A stretch of DNA of 64,000 bases from Odoribacter sp. (GCA_013824715.1 PNOH01000004.1:1-64000); one strand, 5' to 3'. Shown: positions 9,074 to 17,971, counted from the first letter of the stretch. Numbers and translations are program-made. The notes: a model not told the origin generated them from the sequence alone.

Positions 9074-11935
9074 TCAGCCTGTAATCCTGAAATCATTTCC
9101 AATCTTATTCTGATAGCCGGGCAGTAAGGCAAGTGTCTTTTTTAAGACCGACAATTCGATTTCGATTAGCCCTTTCGTGTTTAGTGAATTGGACAATGGT
9201 AAATTGCTCCTCAGCAATTTAATTTGATTTTTAAAGCGGAGACCCATCAGAAAGTTGTAAACAAAAATTATTTCCTCTACGGTATTTTCATTCAGTACCT
9301 GCTTCGTTTTCAGGGAATTTAACCTGTCAATCGTGTTTGTGCCCCAAATATTATTCTGAAGCGAATAGGTCCGTGCGAACATGACAAGGACACTGACCGC
9401 GTTTTTTAAATCAATGGTTTCCGGGTTTTTGTCTGAAATAATAGTTCCTGACGAGATTTGCTGCGTTTTGAGGTTAAACGTATTGTGCGCCAGATGGTAC
9501 AAAAAAACCGATTGTTGCCTGATTAAAACACCAATGGTTTTCCGTAAGCGATCGGTAAATTCCTCTTTCCCGTATATATTCCTGAAATCAAAGAAAATCA
9601 TGGCATCCAATAAATTTTGTGGTTCAGGGGCCATAATCCATTTGGCGAAATATTTTTCCCAATCATGGATTGGTTTGCACCAGACAGGGTTTTTTGCCAT
9701 AATGTTTCCTTTGCAGTACGAGTAGCCAATTTGGTTTAAGGCATCGCAAACTTTTTCCCCAAGCCTGATAAAATAATCATTTACCGCGACTTCGTTGTCT
9801 TTATCAACTTCATCGTAAATGATGGCATTGTCCTGATCGGTAAATAAAGTTTCCTCCTGCCGGCCTTCGCTTCCAAGGCAGATAAACGAAAAATCAACCG
9901 GAGGAGGGCCTAATTTGTCGGTTGTCAATTCAATAATCCTGCAAATAACGGCATCCGAAAATGAAGAAGTCATATTCGTGACGTACCTGATCGTTATGCC
10001 GCTGTTGATAAGAGGAATAATCAGGCCATGAAGCGAACTGTAACAGGTTTTCAATTCGCCAATGGTTACAGCCTTTTTTACATCGGAAATCAAAAAAGAA
10101 AGCGAATTTTTTAAGCTTTTATATATATCCTGAATTTTAATGACACCTTTTATCGCATGGGCATCGTCCCTGACCACGAGGTGGTTGATCTTTTTTTCGT
10201 CGCAAATGGCTAAAGCAGCGTAAACCGAAGTGTCAGCACCGATATAAACGATCGGGGAACTCATGATTAAATAGGCCGGATTATCCAAATGAAGCTTATG
10301 CGAAAGTACCCTGTTTTGCAGGTCGTTGCTGGTAATAATCCCAATAGGGTCTTTGCCGTTTTTAGTAATTAGTAGGTTGTTGGTCTTAAAAACGGCTAAG
10401 GATTTTACAACTTCATTGATGGTCGAATCGGCATCGAGCGTGTAGGCAGGAGCCAAAAAGTCACCGACCGGCTGTTCCATCAGGAACAAGTTTGATTTTA
10501 ACCCGGAAATGAGATGGCCGGTAATCGTTTTTTCATCTTCGATTGAAGTCACATCTTCAATTACCCCATCACAAATCATTTCTTTCGACTCTTTGTTATC
10601 GTACAAAACAAGCGTCACAGAAACATACGCGGTTTCGTGGTTTTTCCTGTGGATTTTTAATACCTTGTTCCTGATGTAACCGTCGCTAAGAAGTATTTTA
10701 ACGAGTTCATTCCTGTCATCTGAATTGACGGGTATTTTTATAAAATTAGTTTCCGACAATTCCCTGAAATTATCGTAGCCCAATATTTTGATAGCTGTTT
10801 CGTTGGCAAAAATAAACTTGCCCCGGCTGTCGATGCTTGTCCTGAAGAAGCCAATGTTGAGGGTGTTGAGCAGTTTTTGATAATCTAAAACCGATAAGTT
10901 TGAATTGCGGTCGGTCGTAATGTTTTTCAGGATGATAATGTTGACTTCCTTTCCGCTAAATACCGCGCCCGAAGAGGTGATCAACACCTCGATGAAACCG
11001 CCGTTTTTCTTTTTCAGGTGAATGTCGTATTGCCCTTCCCTGATCATGTCCCGGGCGAAAATTTCAATCAAATCCTTATCGTTGTTTTCGCTCACAATCG
11101 CACTGATGGGCTGATTGAGGAGTTCCGTATTTTCAAAACCAGTCATTTTACACACCACGCCATTCAGGAATGTTATCCTGCCATCTGCCAGCATAATCAA
11201 TCCTTCGGTTGCCGCCTCGACCAAAGTCCGGTATTTCTCTTTCGATTCGTGCAAATCGTTTTCGGCCTTTGCCCTTTTTTGCTCAATGGTTAAACTTTGC
11301 TGCGAGATAAACAAAAGCAAGCCTGCTATCAGGATAGAAATTCCGATGGATATCCAGATCAGTTTCCTTGTAAGCGCTTTGATCTCTTTCTTAACGTCTT
11401 CAATATAAATTCCTGTCCCAATGATCCAGTTCCATTCATTAAAAGCTTTTACATACGAAAGTTTCGGAACAATATGCAGCGAATCTTCTTTCCATTGCCA
11501 CATGTAATTAACATACCCTTGACCCGATTTTTCAACGGTCTTCACACATTCAACAAAAAGCAGGGTTCCATGCGGATCGCGAAAATTGCTCAGGTCTTTT
11601 CCGTTCAGGTCGGTGCGATAGGGGTGCATCACCATGTTGGGGTGCATATCGGTTATCCAGAAATAATCCTTGTTTTCATCGCCATACCTGAGGTACTGTA
11701 TCCTTGAGATAGCCGTTTTCTGCGCCATTTCGTGGGTCATAATCCCGGTGCGCTCATCGTTTTCGTATTTCGCTAAAATGCTCCAGGCCGAGTTGGTCAG
11801 TTCTTTGATCATTTCCCGCTTGCCATTCATTATATTTTCCTGAAAACGGGGAATGATGATCAGGAAAATGGTAAGAATAAAAAGCAGGATTGAAACTGCT
11901 GAAGGAATAATTATTTTCAGATAAACCTTTTTCAT
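9074..11935 (-). CDS. membrane sensor: Cache, two PAS, CBS pair, DUF294 nucleotidyltransferase and DUF294 C-terminal domain
   Basis: A 953-residue multidomain signalling protein. A first membrane helix (about 11-33) and a second (about 190-212) bracket a periplasmic Cache domain with the DYFWITD motif typical of sCache_2 sensors of small organic acids. Two PAS domains follow (about 228-345 and 350-470), then a CBS pair (about 490-610). Next is a DUF294 nucleotidyltransferase with GSEGRQEETLFTDQDNA near residue 687, then a helical DUF294 C-terminal domain to about 945. CBS-DUF294 proteins are known neighbours of ActP-type symporters, and here the symporter operon is 2 kb away. The catalysed transfer and its target are unknown. 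No histidine kinase or cyclase output domain is present. Confidence 0.8.
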   Translation of the reverse strand: MKKVYLKIIIPSAVSILLFILTIFLIIIPRFQENIMNGKREMIKELTNSAWSILAKYENDERTGIMTHEMAQKTAISRIQYLRYGDENKDYFWITDMHPNMVMHPYRTDLNGKDLSNFRDPHGTLLFVECVKTVEKSGQGYVNYMWQWKEDSLHIVPKLSYVKAFNEWNWIIGTGIYIEDVKKEIKALTRKLIWISIGISILIAGLLLFISQQSLTIEQKRAKAENDLHESKEKYRTLVEAATEGLIMLADGRITFLNGVVCKMTGFENTELLNQPISAIVSENNDKDLIEIFARDMIREGQYDIHLKKKNGGFIEVLITSSGAVFSGKEVNIIILKNITTDRNSNLSVLDYQKLLNTLNIGFFRTSIDSRGKFIFANETAIKILGYDNFRELSETNFIKIPVNSDDRNELVKILLSDGYIRNKVLKIHRKNHETAYVSVTLVLYDNKESKEMICDGVIEDVTSIEDEKTITGHLISGLKSNLFLMEQPVGDFLAPAYTLDADSTINEVVKSLAVFKTNNLLITKNGKDPIGIITSNDLQNRVLSHKLHLDNPAYLIMSSPIVYIGADTSVYAALAICDEKKINHLVVRDDAHAIKGVIKIQDIYKSLKNSLSFLISDVKKAVTIGELKTCYSSLHGLIIPLINSGITIRYVTNMTSSFSDAVICRIIELTTDKLGPPPVDFSFICLGSEGRQEETLFTDQDNAIIYDEVDKDNEVAVNDYFIRLGEKVCDALNQIGYSYCKGNIMAKNPVWCKPIHDWEKYFAKWIMAPEPQNLLDAMIFFDFRNIYGKEEFTDRLRKTIGVLIRQQSVFLYHLAHNTFNLKTQQISSGTIISDKNPETIDLKNAVSVLVMFARTYSLQNNIWGTNTIDRLNSLKTKQVLNENTVEEIIFVYNFLMGLRFKNQIKLLRSNLPLSNSLNTKGLIEIELSVLKKTLALLPGYQNKIGNDFRITG

Positions 11936-12099
11936 GAACCTGTAGCTAAGAAATTATCCTGACTATAAATTATCTGCCGATGAAATGGCGCTTTTAAAAA
12001 GCCTTACGCTTCCAGTGCTTATGCAAATCTAATCATTAGTTGGCTTATTACCTGAAATTTTTCCCTGAAGGATGGGTAACATTCAATTCTGCTTGTGCA

Positions 12100-12168
12100 T
12101 AAGAAGTTTTCAAATGGCCGATCATCCGAAACAGATCAACCTGGAGCGGCATGGAAGATGTGTTTTAA
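12100..12168 (+). pseudogene. remnant of a TonB-receptor 3' end
   Basis: Sixteen bases encoding Met-Glu-Asp-Val-Phe (12151-12166), plus a stop, match the last codons of the receptor gene ending at 3996. The preceding 50 bases also align with that gene's 3' end with small gaps and substitutions. No open frame leads into it. This looks like the decayed tail of a second PF14905-type receptor copy, the rest of which has been lost. Confidence 0.4.
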
Positions 12169-12241
12169 TAAATAGATAGAAAAGAGGAAAGAGAAAAGCG
12201 GAATCCGGGTGACTGGAAACCGCTTTTTGGGTTTTGGGAGG

Positions 12242-12382
12242 TCAATCCCTGACAGAATGGAATTTAAGTTTCTTACCCGATTGATTTTTTTTGTTTGCAT
12301 CTATGTAATTGGCTTCTTCCTTGCTGGGGATGTGTGCGCGTGTGTCTTTGTTGTGCTTTATACTGTCTATTTGCTTTGCCAT
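12242..12382 (-). pseudogene. 5' fragment of a type III restriction-modification methyltransferase (mod-like)
   Basis: A 46-residue frame begins MAKQIDSIKHNKDTRAHIPS and ends at a stop. This start, with a KH..DTRAHIPSKEEA stretch followed by a Y.DAN segment, resembles the N-terminus of adenine-specific Mod subunits of type III systems as I recall them. The catalytic part is missing. It sits directly downstream of the TAC module on the same strand and is best read as a scar of a lost restriction gene. It could alternatively be a genuine small protein. Confidence 0.4.
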
Positions 12383-12401
12383 TGTAGTTTTTTGAGAGAT
12401 T

Positions 12402-12827
12402 TTACATGCGAATATCGCCGGTTACCAATTCAGTTACATTGATGGTTGGGATTACGAAACCGTTAAAGTTCGTTCCTTCTGTTTTTGCATGTAAAATTCC
12501 CCGAACAGTACCTACAGTCAATACGGTTAGGTGGGTAATAATGCTTTTGGGTACAACAATTTCAGCTTCCTGCACAAACGTATTCCAGTCGTTGGGTTCA
12601 ATATTGAAAAAACATGACGCTTCAATAATTAGGAAGGGAATCAATTGCTGTTCGAACTGAAAGGAAGCTTTTACGCTAATAAGTTTACTTTCCTTGTTTG
12701 ATCCAAATTGTAAGCTGGTCTTTAAATTAACGATTTCACCAATTTTAAAGGATGCCGGAATAATTGCAAACTGATCGGTGCTAATTTTGGCCAGTGAAAA
12801 CCGGACATTTTGATTATTACTTTCCAT
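12402..12827 (-). CDS. SecB-like chaperone of a toxin-antitoxin-chaperone module
   Basis: The 141-residue protein has the order expected of a small SecB-fold protein: successive beta strands (about residues 8-85), then PKSIITHLTVLTVGTVRGIL (about 93-112) corresponding to the long SecB helix. A closing loop with a conserved-looking PTINVTEL follows. Its start codon overlaps the antitoxin stop as TAATG, so the two are probably translationally coupled. In TAC systems the chaperone binds the antitoxin C-terminus and keeps the toxin neutralised. Assignment rests on pattern and context. Confidence 0.6.
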   Translation of the reverse strand: MESNNQNVRFSLAKISTDQFAIIPASFKIGEIVNLKTSLQFGSNKESKLISVKASFQFEQQLIPFLIIEASCFFNIEPNDWNTFVQEAEIVVPKSIITHLTVLTVGTVRGILHAKTEGTNFNGFVIPTINVTELVTGDIRM

Positions 12828-13264
12828 TATGCAGCTAAACTATAGGGTTCTGGTTGACTACTAAAAATTTCATTTTCAAGCGGAATATCCTTCCTGATTT
12901 CAGCGCTCATATTTATTTCAGGCTGAACCGATTCAGGAATTTCGTAATTGACAGAAGAGCTGAAGCCCACTACTTCAATCAATTGAATACCCAAAGCAGC
13001 TTCAAGTTTTGAAATGGTTTCGAGCGAGAGGTTTTCACTTCCCTTCACTATTTTATTAATGTATTGGGCTGATACAACCATTTTTTCGGCCAATTCTTTT
13101 TGACTACTTCCCTGATCACTAATTGCCCTAAGTATTTTAATCGCAATTAATGCTGACTTATTGAGCCAGGCCTTGTTTGCCTTTCTCCAAAGTGCTTTTT
13201 TTTCAAAACCCGAAGTTTCATCGGACACTAAAGCAAGGAATTTCTCAATTCTTTCGTTGTTCAT
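12827..13264 (-). CDS. XRE-family antitoxin with C-terminal extension (TAC antitoxin)
   Basis: From ATG 13264 this is a 145-residue protein. A helix-turn-helix of the XRE/HigA type spans about residues 45-97 (QKELAEKMVVSAQYINKIVK). After it comes a 48-residue tail rich in Ser, Pro, Glu and Ile with no predicted fold. Such a tail fits the chaperone-addiction segment of TAC antitoxins. A longer frame opening at 13330 would overlap the toxin gene by 14 bp; the shorter start leaves a 52-bp gap and gives a normal N-terminus. It probably represses its own operon. Confidence 0.7.
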   Translation of the reverse strand: MNNERIEKFLALVSDETSGFEKKALWRKANKAWLNKSALIAIKILRAISDQGSSQKELAEKMVVSAQYINKIVKGSENLSLETISKLEAALGIQLIEVVGFSSSVNYEIPESVQPEINMSAEIRKDIPLENEIFSSQPEPYSLAA

Positions 13265-13316
13265 TTTTGATGTGTTGTTTGTAACTGATTTGGAGCTAAA
13301 TAAAGTGTTTTTAAAA

Positions 13317-13823
13317 TTAGAATTCAACAAAATCCATTAATGAATCGGAATCAAAAATATCATTGTCAATCAAAAAATTTCTGCATTGTTCAAGTTTCTT
13401 TAACTCTTCTCTTGTAAGCAGATGGTCTCGCATCTCTTGAGATTGTTTAATTGCACCTCCGGTAACTACATAATAGCTGGAGTCAATATTAATGGCATAC
13501 AATCGAAGCCATCTTTTTTTTGATTTGCATTTAGGTAATAGTTTAATTTGAGCTGAATTGTTTGAAAGAGGTTGGAATAAATCATCCAGGTTGGCTCTAT
13601 TTTCTGAAAGTAGGTCATATAAAAGATCTGCATTTTCGATTGTCTGTGTGACTGCTTCATCTATATCAATCTTTTCATATTTTAATACATCACTATTCAT
13701 TCTAAAATAATCGTATAACTGCTCTGTATCCGTCCACATTTCGAATAATCTGCTCAACTCATCTATACCATTGTCAAATTTAAACGAATGTAAGTATGGT
13801 GTAAATATAGGAACTATTTCCAT
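13317..13823 (-). CDS. HigB-like toxin of a TAC module
   Basis: The 168-residue protein has an N-terminal acidic helical half and a C-terminal half with KKRWLRLYAINIDSSYYVVT followed by GGAIKQSQEMRDH. The latter resembles the small beta-sheet core and GGAIK loop of HigB/RelE-like proteins found with XRE antitoxins in Bacteroidota. It is the first gene of the toxin-antitoxin-chaperone operon, the usual HigBA order. RNA cleavage is the expected activity of the family but is not demonstrated by any single residue seen here. Confidence 0.55.
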   Translation of the reverse strand: MEIVPIFTPYLHSFKFDNGIDELSRLFEMWTDTEQLYDYFRMNSDVLKYEKIDIDEAVTQTIENADLLYDLLSENRANLDDLFQPLSNNSAQIKLLPKCKSKKRWLRLYAINIDSSYYVVTGGAIKQSQEMRDHLLTREELKKLEQCRNFLIDNDIFDSDSLMDFVEF

Positions 13824-13832
13824 AAAATCAAC

Positions 13833-13943
13833 TTATAGGTTTATTGTCTTGTCGATAATTTGATTTTTAATGTTTCTTATATCGTTGGCAATTTCAATGA
13901 AATGCCATTCAGGATAATCTTACTTGTCTTTTAGCGCATTCAT
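13833..13943 (-). pseudogene. possible broken small ORF upstream of the TAC module
   Basis: A 36-codon frame from ATG 13943 to TAA 13833-13835 contains an in-frame TAA at 13920-13922, after seven codons. The part beyond it (DYPEWHFIEIANDIRNIKNQ and onward) looks protein-like. I do not recognise it. It lies 10 bp before the toxin start and may be a decayed leader gene or chance coding. Confidence 0.2.
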
Positions 13944-14044
13944 TTTTAATCTCTGGTCAAATCATGTGTTAAATATAGCCAATCTTCTTTGATTTATTTA
14001 TCATTTCATTTTCAAACAATACTTCGCTTAAGTCTTTTGAAAAT

Positions 14045-14070
14045 AAAAAAAGGAGCCTTGCAGCTCCTTT
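14045..14070 (-). terminator. rho-independent terminator after osmC
   Basis: On the minus strand AAAGGAGC-TGCAAG-GCTCCTTT forms an 8-bp stem directly followed by a T tract. It lies 40 bp past the osmC stop and should end the ahpC-osmC transcript. The 13824-14109 spacer otherwise holds only the small broken frame noted above. Confidence 0.7.
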
Positions 14071-14109
14071 CCCTTTTCCATTATTTGTATTTCCTGGTTT
14101 CAAAAAAAA

Positions 14110-14535
14110 TTAAACTAATTTGGCATTTAATGTTATTGTTGCAGTGCCTCCGGCATAAAGTCTGGAGATTGGGCATTTCTCTTTAGCAGTAACCGAAAGT
14201 TCTGCAAATTTTTCCTGCGAAAGCCCGGCGCATTTTACCACAGTGTCTAACACAATACTGGTAATGGCCGGTCCGCCGTCAACTGTTCCCAAAGTAACTG
14301 ATGCTTCGGTTTCAATGCTTTCAGGATTTAATCCTTCGCCGCTAATGAGCGCGGATAAAAACATCGAATAACAACCTGATTGTGCAGCTCCCACCAATTC
14401 TTCAGGATTTGTTCCCGGCGCATTTTCGAAACGGGTGGCAAATGTAAATGGGCCACTGTAACCGGTAAAACTCATATTACCTTTTCCCTCCTTCAGGGTT
14501 CCGTTCCATACCGATTTAACTTTTCTTACTGTCAT
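14110..14535 (-). CDS. osmC: OsmC-family peroxiredoxin
   Basis: The 141-residue protein matches OsmC: a thiol-dependent peroxidase that reduces organic hydroperoxides in the cytoplasm. The two catalytic cysteines are Cys55 in AAQSGCYSMFLS and Cys121 in AKEKCPISR. The N-terminal VWNGTLKEGKG strand and PEELVGAA turn are also typical. It follows the AhpC-type gene by 16 bp on the same strand and probably forms a two-gene oxidative-stress operon. Confidence 0.9.
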   Translation of the reverse strand: MTVRKVKSVWNGTLKEGKGNMSFTGYSGPFTFATRFENAPGTNPEELVGAAQSGCYSMFLSALISGEGLNPESIETEASVTLGTVDGGPAITSIVLDTVVKCAGLSQEKFAELSVTAKEKCPISRLYAGGTATITLNAKLV

Positions 14536-14551
14536 GATTTTTAGTTTTGAA

Positions 14552-15076
14552 TTATAAAGTTGGTTGTCCGGGTACCCAGTCGCAAGCAGTTTTGCCCGGA
14601 TTCTGGGTAGCTTCCAAAGCCCTTAATACTTCTGCAATATTTCTTCCCGTAGAATCGTTGTTTGCGTTTACCCATTGAATTACACCTTCAGGGTCAACAA
14701 TATAAGTAACCCTGTACGCCACTTTTCCCGGTTGCAAAATCCCCAGCTTTTTACTTAACTTTTTTGAAGTATCAGAAATTAGAGGGAATGTAAGATTTGC
14801 AAGTTTCTGATCGTTGTTTCTCCATGCCAAATGTACTTCCTCTGTATCAGTAGATGCACCATACAATTCTGTGTTTAAAGCTGTGAATTTAGCATGATTT
14901 TTATTGAACTCCACAATTTCTGTTGGACATATAAAAGTAAAATCTTTGGGATACCAAAACATTACCATCCATTTACCCTCTTTTTTATGATCTTCTTCCG
15001 TTACTTCACCAAATTGTTTATTCGCTAAAACTGCCTGCTTCTTAAATTTTGGAAATTTGTCTCCTACTGTTTTCAT
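14552..15076 (-). CDS. ahpC: AhpC-type peroxiredoxin
   Basis: From ATG 15076 this is a 174-residue peroxiredoxin. The peroxidatic cysteine is Cys50 in DFTFICPTEI, and a C-terminal resolving cysteine lies in TACDWVPG. The C-terminal half resembles the actinobacterial AhpC type more than the E. coli type. It reduces hydrogen peroxide and alkyl peroxides with a thioredoxin- or AhpD-like donor. A longer frame opening at a TTG at 15130 adds an unlikely leader. It is co-directional with osmC. Confidence 0.85.
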   Translation of the reverse strand: MKTVGDKFPKFKKQAVLANKQFGEVTEEDHKKEGKWMVMFWYPKDFTFICPTEIVEFNKNHAKFTALNTELYGASTDTEEVHLAWRNNDQKLANLTFPLISDTSKKLSKKLGILQPGKVAYRVTYIVDPEGVIQWVNANNDSTGRNIAEVLRALEATQNPGKTACDWVPGQPTL

Positions 15077-15252
15077 GATTATGATTTTTTGTAATTGTAA
15101 ATATTTAGACTTTATTAAATAAATAGACAAATATACGCCACGATTGTTCGCCCATCAAATCGAATTTTTCAATGCAGAATAGACAAAAACTATCCAAAAA
15201 AAATTCATATACTTGAACTTAGCATTTAGGGTACTGAAAACACTTATTGAAA

Positions 15253-15328
15253 AAACAAGCTTGTTTAATATTTATTCTGAAAGTAGAACTCCGTAGCTTG
15301 GTGATTCACGAAGATAATTTTACCTTTA
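15253..15328 (+). promoter_or_regulatory. candidate promoter and operator ahead of the first Gfo/Idh/MocA gene
   Basis: The 315-bp spacer 15077-15391 is AT-rich and has no gene. It holds a perfect 14-bp palindrome AAACAAGCTTGTTT at 15253-15266. CTTG at 15297-15300 is followed, after 20 bp, by TACCTTTA at 15321-15328. That pair approximates the Bacteroidota TTTG / TAnnTTTG promoter with proper spacing, 63 bp before the ATG. Confidence 0.35.
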
Positions 15329-15391
15329 GGGGATTTTTTTAATCAAACTCATTTATTTCAATACCTAAATCAAATTTTAATTATTTAACCA

Positions 15392-16909
15392 ATGGAAAAC
15401 AAGTCAAGCAGAAGATCATTTATTGCAACTACCGCAACTGCGGCTGCCGCAATTACCATTCTTCCTAGTAATGTGGTTTCAGGAATGGGGCACAAAGCGC
15501 CCAGCGACAAATTAAATATTGCCGGTATTGGAGTCGGTGGTATGGGAGCTGCTAACCTTAAAAACCTGAAGTCTGAAAACATCGTGGGTTTATGCGATGT
15601 TGACTGGAAATATGCTGATCCTACATTCAAATTATTCCCGGGAGTGAAGACGTACAAGGATTGGAGAAAAATGTACGACGAACTAGGCAAGTCAATTGAT
15701 GGCGTTGTGGTTGCTACCGCCGACCATACCCATGCGATTATCGCTTCAACTGCTATGGCAATGGGAAAACACGCTTATGTGCAGAAACCATTAACCCACA
15801 CGGTTTATGAGTCGCGTTTGCTTACCAAACTGGCCGAAAAAAACAAATTAGCTACACAAATGGGTAATCAGGGTTCATCAGGCGAAGGTGTCAGCCTGAC
15901 TTGCGAATGGTTGGCCAATGGCGAAATTGGTGAAGTAACCAAAGTTGAAGCTTTCACCGACCGGCCGATCTGGCCTCAAGGATTAAATACTCCAAAACAA
16001 GGACAATGGGTTCCTGAAACCCTGGACTGGGATTTATTTACAGGTCCGGCACAAATGCGTCCTTTCAACGAAGTTTATCACCCGTGGAACTGGCGCGGAT
16101 GGTGGGCTTATGGAACTGGCGCTCTTGGAGATATGGCCTGCCACATTTTACATCCGGTCTTCATGGGACTTGAATTAGGCTATCCGACCAAAGCTCAGGG
16201 TAATTCAACCTTATTGCTTCAGGACTGCGCACCAACAGCACAGGCAGTCAAACTCACCTTCCCTGCCCGTGCACCAAAACGCGCATGGAAAGGATCGAAA
16301 AAAGGCGCTCAGCTTCCTTCTGTTGAAGTTTTCTGGTACGATGGAGGAATTAAACAAATGCTTCCCCAGGGATGGCCTGTTGGTAAGAATCCAAACGATA
16401 ATGGTGGTGGCGTATTTTTCCACGGAACAAAAGGTGTATTAGTTTGTGGATGTTATGGAGTTAATCCATGGATTTTGCGTCCTGATGGCACTGTTGTTAA
16501 ACCTGAAGCTGCCCCTAAATTCCGTCGCCGGATTGAAAACCCAATGAATGGTGGTCACGAAATGGATTGGGTTCGCGCTTGTAAGGAAAGCCCTGAATCC
16601 CGTGTACAAACAGCTTCTAATTTCAGCGAAGCCGGACCATTCAACGAAATGGTTGTGATGGGCGTTTTGGCAGTTCGTTTGCAAAACCTGAACAAAGAGT
16701 TGTTGTGGGACGGACCAAACATGAAATTTACCAACATCACGGCTGACGAAAAAATTAAAATCGTTATCGAAGATGGTTTCAAAATTCATGACGGCCACCC
16801 AACATTCAATAAAACATGGACTGACCCGGTTCCTGCCACTGAATTTGCAGCCGAACTGATCAAACATACTTACCGCAAACCATGGAGCCTTCCGGATATG
16901 CCGGCTTAA
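15392..16909 (+). CDS. Tat-exported Gfo/Idh/MocA-family oxidoreductase (copy 1)
   Basis: The 505-residue protein begins with a twin-arginine signal (SRRSFIATTA). A Rossmann domain with GIGVGGMG near residue 48 follows, then an EKP-like segment written here VQKPLTH near 131, and a C-terminal Gfo/Idh/MocA_C domain with PWNWRGWW and GTGALGDMACHIL. It should be a periplasmic NAD(P)-dependent sugar or cyclitol dehydrogenase with tightly held cofactor. A close paralog lies at 18058-19545. Similar proteins occur with 3-keto-glycoside pathways, but the substrate is unknown. Confidence 0.8.
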   Translation: MENKSSRRSFIATTATAAAAITILPSNVVSGMGHKAPSDKLNIAGIGVGGMGAANLKNLKSENIVGLCDVDWKYADPTFKLFPGVKTYKDWRKMYDELGKSIDGVVVATADHTHAIIASTAMAMGKHAYVQKPLTHTVYESRLLTKLAEKNKLATQMGNQGSSGEGVSLTCEWLANGEIGEVTKVEAFTDRPIWPQGLNTPKQGQWVPETLDWDLFTGPAQMRPFNEVYHPWNWRGWWAYGTGALGDMACHILHPVFMGLELGYPTKAQGNSTLLLQDCAPTAQAVKLTFPARAPKRAWKGSKKGAQLPSVEVFWYDGGIKQMLPQGWPVGKNPNDNGGGVFFHGTKGVLVCGCYGVNPWILRPDGTVVKPEAAPKFRRRIENPMNGGHEMDWVRACKESPESRVQTASNFSEAGPFNEMVVMGVLAVRLQNLNKELLWDGPNMKFTNITADEKIKIVIEDGFKIHDGHPTFNKTWTDPVPATEFAAELIKHTYRKPWSLPDMPA

Positions 16910-16928
16910 GTATTTAAATTTTTTGACT

Positions 16929-16972
16929 ATTATTAAAAAGGTGAATCCGCAAGGGTTCACCTTTTTAATAAT
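16929..16972. terminator. strong hairpin terminator with GCAA tetraloop
   Basis: A 17-bp perfect stem (16929-16945 with 16956-16972), extended by three further pairs including one T-G wobble, closes on a GCAA tetraloop at 16949-16952. The stem has an A tract on one side and a T tract on the other, so it can work in both directions. It begins 20 bp after the oxidoreductase stop. Confidence 0.85.
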
Positions 16973-17060
16973 CTTATTTTGGCTATGAAATGCAATTGTT
17001 TTGTAAATTAGCTTTATTTAAAAGATGAAATAAAATGGGGATCGAAGAAAAAAATAAGCC

Positions 17061-17971
17061 ATGAATAGTTTTGAGAAGAAAAGCAACAACGACTTTGCCC
17101 AAATTACACTTCTGATTGAAGAAGCTAGAAACAGAGCGTTTCAAAAAGTAAATGAAGAACTTGTTTTATTATATTTCAAGGTCGGAGGTATGGTTTCTGA
17201 AAAAGTATCCAATGGAATTTGGGGCAGTGGTACAGTTGATGAATTAGCCAGGTATATTACTTCCAGACTCCCTGAATTAACTGGCTTTAATAAAAGAGGA
17301 CTTTATCGGATGAAACAGTTTTATGAATCCTATTCGGTAGAAGAATTTGTGTCGCCAATGGCGACACTTTTGGAAAAAACGTTTGACGGTATGAGTGCAA
17401 TTGTGTCGGCACTGCCAACACAATTAAGTTACCTAAAAATCTTTCCTCAATGCAAAAAAATTTACCAGCAAACTTTTTTAAAGATCCATACATCTTTGAA
17501 TTTCTCAACTTGCCCGATGTCCATTCTGAAAAAGACTTAGAAAAAGCACTGATCTTAAACCTTCAAAAGTTCATACTTGAAATTGGCAAGAGTTTTACCT
17601 ATATGGGCAACCAATACCGCATACAGGTAGGCAAGAAGGATTATAACACTGATCTGCTTTTTTACCACCGTGATTTGCAATGCCTTGTATTGTTTGAATT
17701 GAAAATACGCGAGTTTGAACCCGAATTCCTTGGCAAACTAAACTTTTATCTCGAAGCACTTGACCGTGATGTAAAACGACCGCATGAAAACCCAAGCATC
17801 GGAGTTTTACTTTGCAAAGGCAAAGACACAGAAGTGGTAGAATATGCCATGGCACGAAATACTTCACCCGCGATGATTGCCGACTATGAAACTAAGTTGA
17901 TCCCTAAAAATATTCTGGCGACAAAACTTCACCAGTTGGTAGAACAGCTTTCGAAGGAAAACATTGAATGA
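17061..17971 (+). pseudogene. broken YhcG-family (DUF1016) PDDEXK nuclease gene
   Basis: Two overlapping frames represent one gene. The first (17061-17540) starts with a DUF1016 N-terminal domain up to PTQLSYLK. The second (17450-17971) carries the PDDEXK domain, with DPYIFEFLNLPD, TDLLFYHRDLQCLVLFELK and EYAMARNTSPAMI. Intact YhcG proteins are about 340-380 residues; here roughly 60-80 residues between the domains are missing and the frame shifts near 17450. The second part could still be translated alone from ATG 17450. It lies between two paralogous oxidoreductase genes. Confidence 0.75.

Noticed and set aside
12209-12442. 77-codon plus-strand frame rich in Cys, Phe and Val
   Set aside because: It is antisense to the Mod-like fragment and to the end of the SecB-like gene, and has no recognisable pattern.
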